In this document: in pieces, positions 63,207 to 64,000 of the stretch
How positions within the stretch are numbered: the first letter of the stretch is position 1
Layout of the letters: each line of letters starts with the position of its first letter
Position numbers and translations under genes: made by a program
The notes under the pieces: model-generated
Database searches by the model: none
What the model was told of the DNA's origin: nothing
The model's input: only the letters and a program-made list of their open reading frames with translations
NCBI RefSeq assembly: GCF_029338315.1
Contig: NZ_CP119794.1
Coordinates: forward strand, 3,410,001-3,474,000
Length of the DNA: 64,000 nucleotides
From: Haloarcula regularis
GTDB lineage: Archaea > Halobacteriota > Halobacteria > Halobacteriales > Haloarculaceae
Direction: 5' to 3'

Positions 63207-63638
63207 GTATAGTAGTTCAACAAGTCAGTATATTATTCTTTTTCCCGTTCTCGATGCCTGAGAAGCGAACGCGACGGGCAACCCTGCCCCTCAATATTGC
63301 GGTTTCGATCGGTCCTGGGCCTTTCTGTGCCTGCCGCGTCGGTTCGATCGCCACGTTGTGCGTCGCTGGGGCCCGACCGACCCCGCGGTTCTCGCTCGCA
63401 CCGGTCGAGTGACCGATGTCCACTCGATGACGGCTCTGACGCCGCTACGCGGGCGTATCACCGGAGTGGTAACTAAGCCGAACGTTCAGGACAATCAGGT
63501 GGCAGTAAGAGAAAACTTATACCGGTGGCCTCGAAAACACGTGATGAAAGCCGAAAGGGCACCCGGGTAGGGGTACACGGACGTGCCACTTCGGCTCAAA
63601 ACTCACTTTATCGAGAGACGACCCTGGGAGCACCTGCT
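63207..63638. other. Divergent promoter region of DoxX and MptE
   Basis: Holds the promoter of the second DoxX gene on the minus strand, and on the plus strand an ACTTATACC element (63515-63523) followed 26 bases later by an ATG (63544) opening an eight-codon reading frame ending at 63570. TTTATCG (63607-63613) is the likely TATA box for the gene at 63639. The rest shows nothing. Confidence 0.5.
63228..63236 (-). promoter_or_regulatory. TATA box of the second DoxX gene
   Basis: Minus-strand AATATACT-type element about 27 bases from the ATG at 63206, with a further AT-rich patch behind it; leaderless arrangement. Confidence 0.55.
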
Positions 63639-64000
63639 ATGGAGTTCGAGACGTGGGCGCCGGTCTACGAATCGCTGCTCGCCGACTTCGGGTATCCGCG
63701 GGCCGGCGACGAACACGCTCGCGACCGACTGGCGACGCTCCTGGTCGACCAGTCGACCTACGACCCCGCGGACCTGCCGCTGGCCGGCGCGACGGTGGCC
63801 ATCGCCGGCGCCGGCCCCTCGCTCGAGGCCGAGGCCGACCGTGCCAGCGCCGCCGACGTCGTCCTCGCGGCCTCGACGGCGACTGACCGCCTCGAGAGTG
63901 CCGGTGTCGCCGTCGACTGCATGGTGACTGACCTGGACAAGAACCCAGAGACCGGCCGGGAGTTCACGGCGTCGGGGCGGCCCGTCGCCGTCCACGCCCA
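63639..64000 (+). CDS. mptE: 6-hydroxymethyl-7,8-dihydropterin pyrophosphokinase (MptE), N-terminal part
   Basis: The first 120 residues of a gene running past the window edge. MEFETWAPVYESLLADFGYP opens the archaeal MptE (DUF115) family; VAIAGAGPSLEAEADRASAADVVLA and CMVTDLDKNPETGR are its nucleotide- and substrate-binding parts. MptE adds pyrophosphate to 6-hydroxymethyl-dihydropterin for folate or methanopterin-type cofactors. The C-terminal half is outside. Confidence 0.85.
   Translation, partial: MEFETWAPVYESLLADFGYPRAGDEHARDRLATLLVDQSTYDPADLPLAGATVAIAGAGPSLEAEADRASAADVVLAASTATDRLESAGVAVDCMVTDLDKNPETGREFTASGRPVAVHA

Noticed and set aside
1..64000. CRISPR array, rRNA, insertion sequence or provirus
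   Set aside because: No regularly spaced repeats, no transposase or integrase translation, and no rRNA-like stretch was seen.

Overview
This 64 kb window is chromosomal DNA of an extremely halophilic archaeon (class Halobacteria), most likely a Haloarculaceae member. The evidence is very high GC with GC-rich third codon positions, strongly acidic proteins, many TATA boxes placed 25-30 bases before start codons (leaderless transcripts), and halophile families: halocyanin, HalX and bat-type regulators, GatE, PAN, archaeal MptE and Gar1. A mesaconyl-CoA hydratase / methylmalyl-CoA lyase / glutamate dehydrogenase cluster points to the methylaspartate cycle. Nothing looks like a plasmid, provirus, insertion sequence, CRISPR array, rRNA or tRNA.

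Layout. 1-12.2 kb: sensor kinase, small membrane proteins, the methylaspartate-cycle segment (3.2-5.9 kb), an FAD oxidoreductase, a RIO-like kinase, an acyl-CoA dehydrogenase, UspA and RtcB. 12.3-16.1 kb: a HalX-type protein, a DoxX pair, a redoxin, endonuclease III. 15.6-22.2 kb: a respiratory block with halocyanin, Rieske protein, b6-like cytochrome b, a subunit-IV-like protein and six small conserved membrane proteins. 22.2-31.2 kb: NAD-kinase-like protein, geranylgeranyl-reductase-like flavoprotein, an unknown protein with an Asp-rich motif, photolyase, 2-oxoacid:ferredoxin oxidoreductase and two flavoproteins. 31.4-38.3 kb: PAN ATPase, DUF420 protein, an ABC exporter, haem A/O synthesis and cytochrome oxidase subunit II. 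38.3-46.9 kb: SRP19, Gar1, a presenilin-like protease, an ornithine-cyclodeaminase homologue, FEN-1 and small proteins. 47-55 kb: coiled-coil protein, soluble transducer, bat-type regulator and an ABC sugar-type importer without its binding protein. 55.5-64 kb: fumarase, GatE, a DICT-domain protein, TrmJ, a second DoxX and the start of MptE.

Two points matter most. First, twelve conserved genes are broken by 1-2 base shifts, almost all at short G/C runs where the run is one or two bases too short. This looks like systematic homopolymer undercalling rather than real gene decay, so these genes are probably intact in the organism. Second, the 15.6-22.2 kb block encodes a Rieske/cytochrome b complex whose cytochrome b has b6-type haem spacing and split architecture, but lacks the b6 haem-ci cysteine. 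No cytochrome c1 or f is present; a membrane-anchored blue-copper halocyanin sits in the operon instead. This is the best candidate for a poorly described system here.
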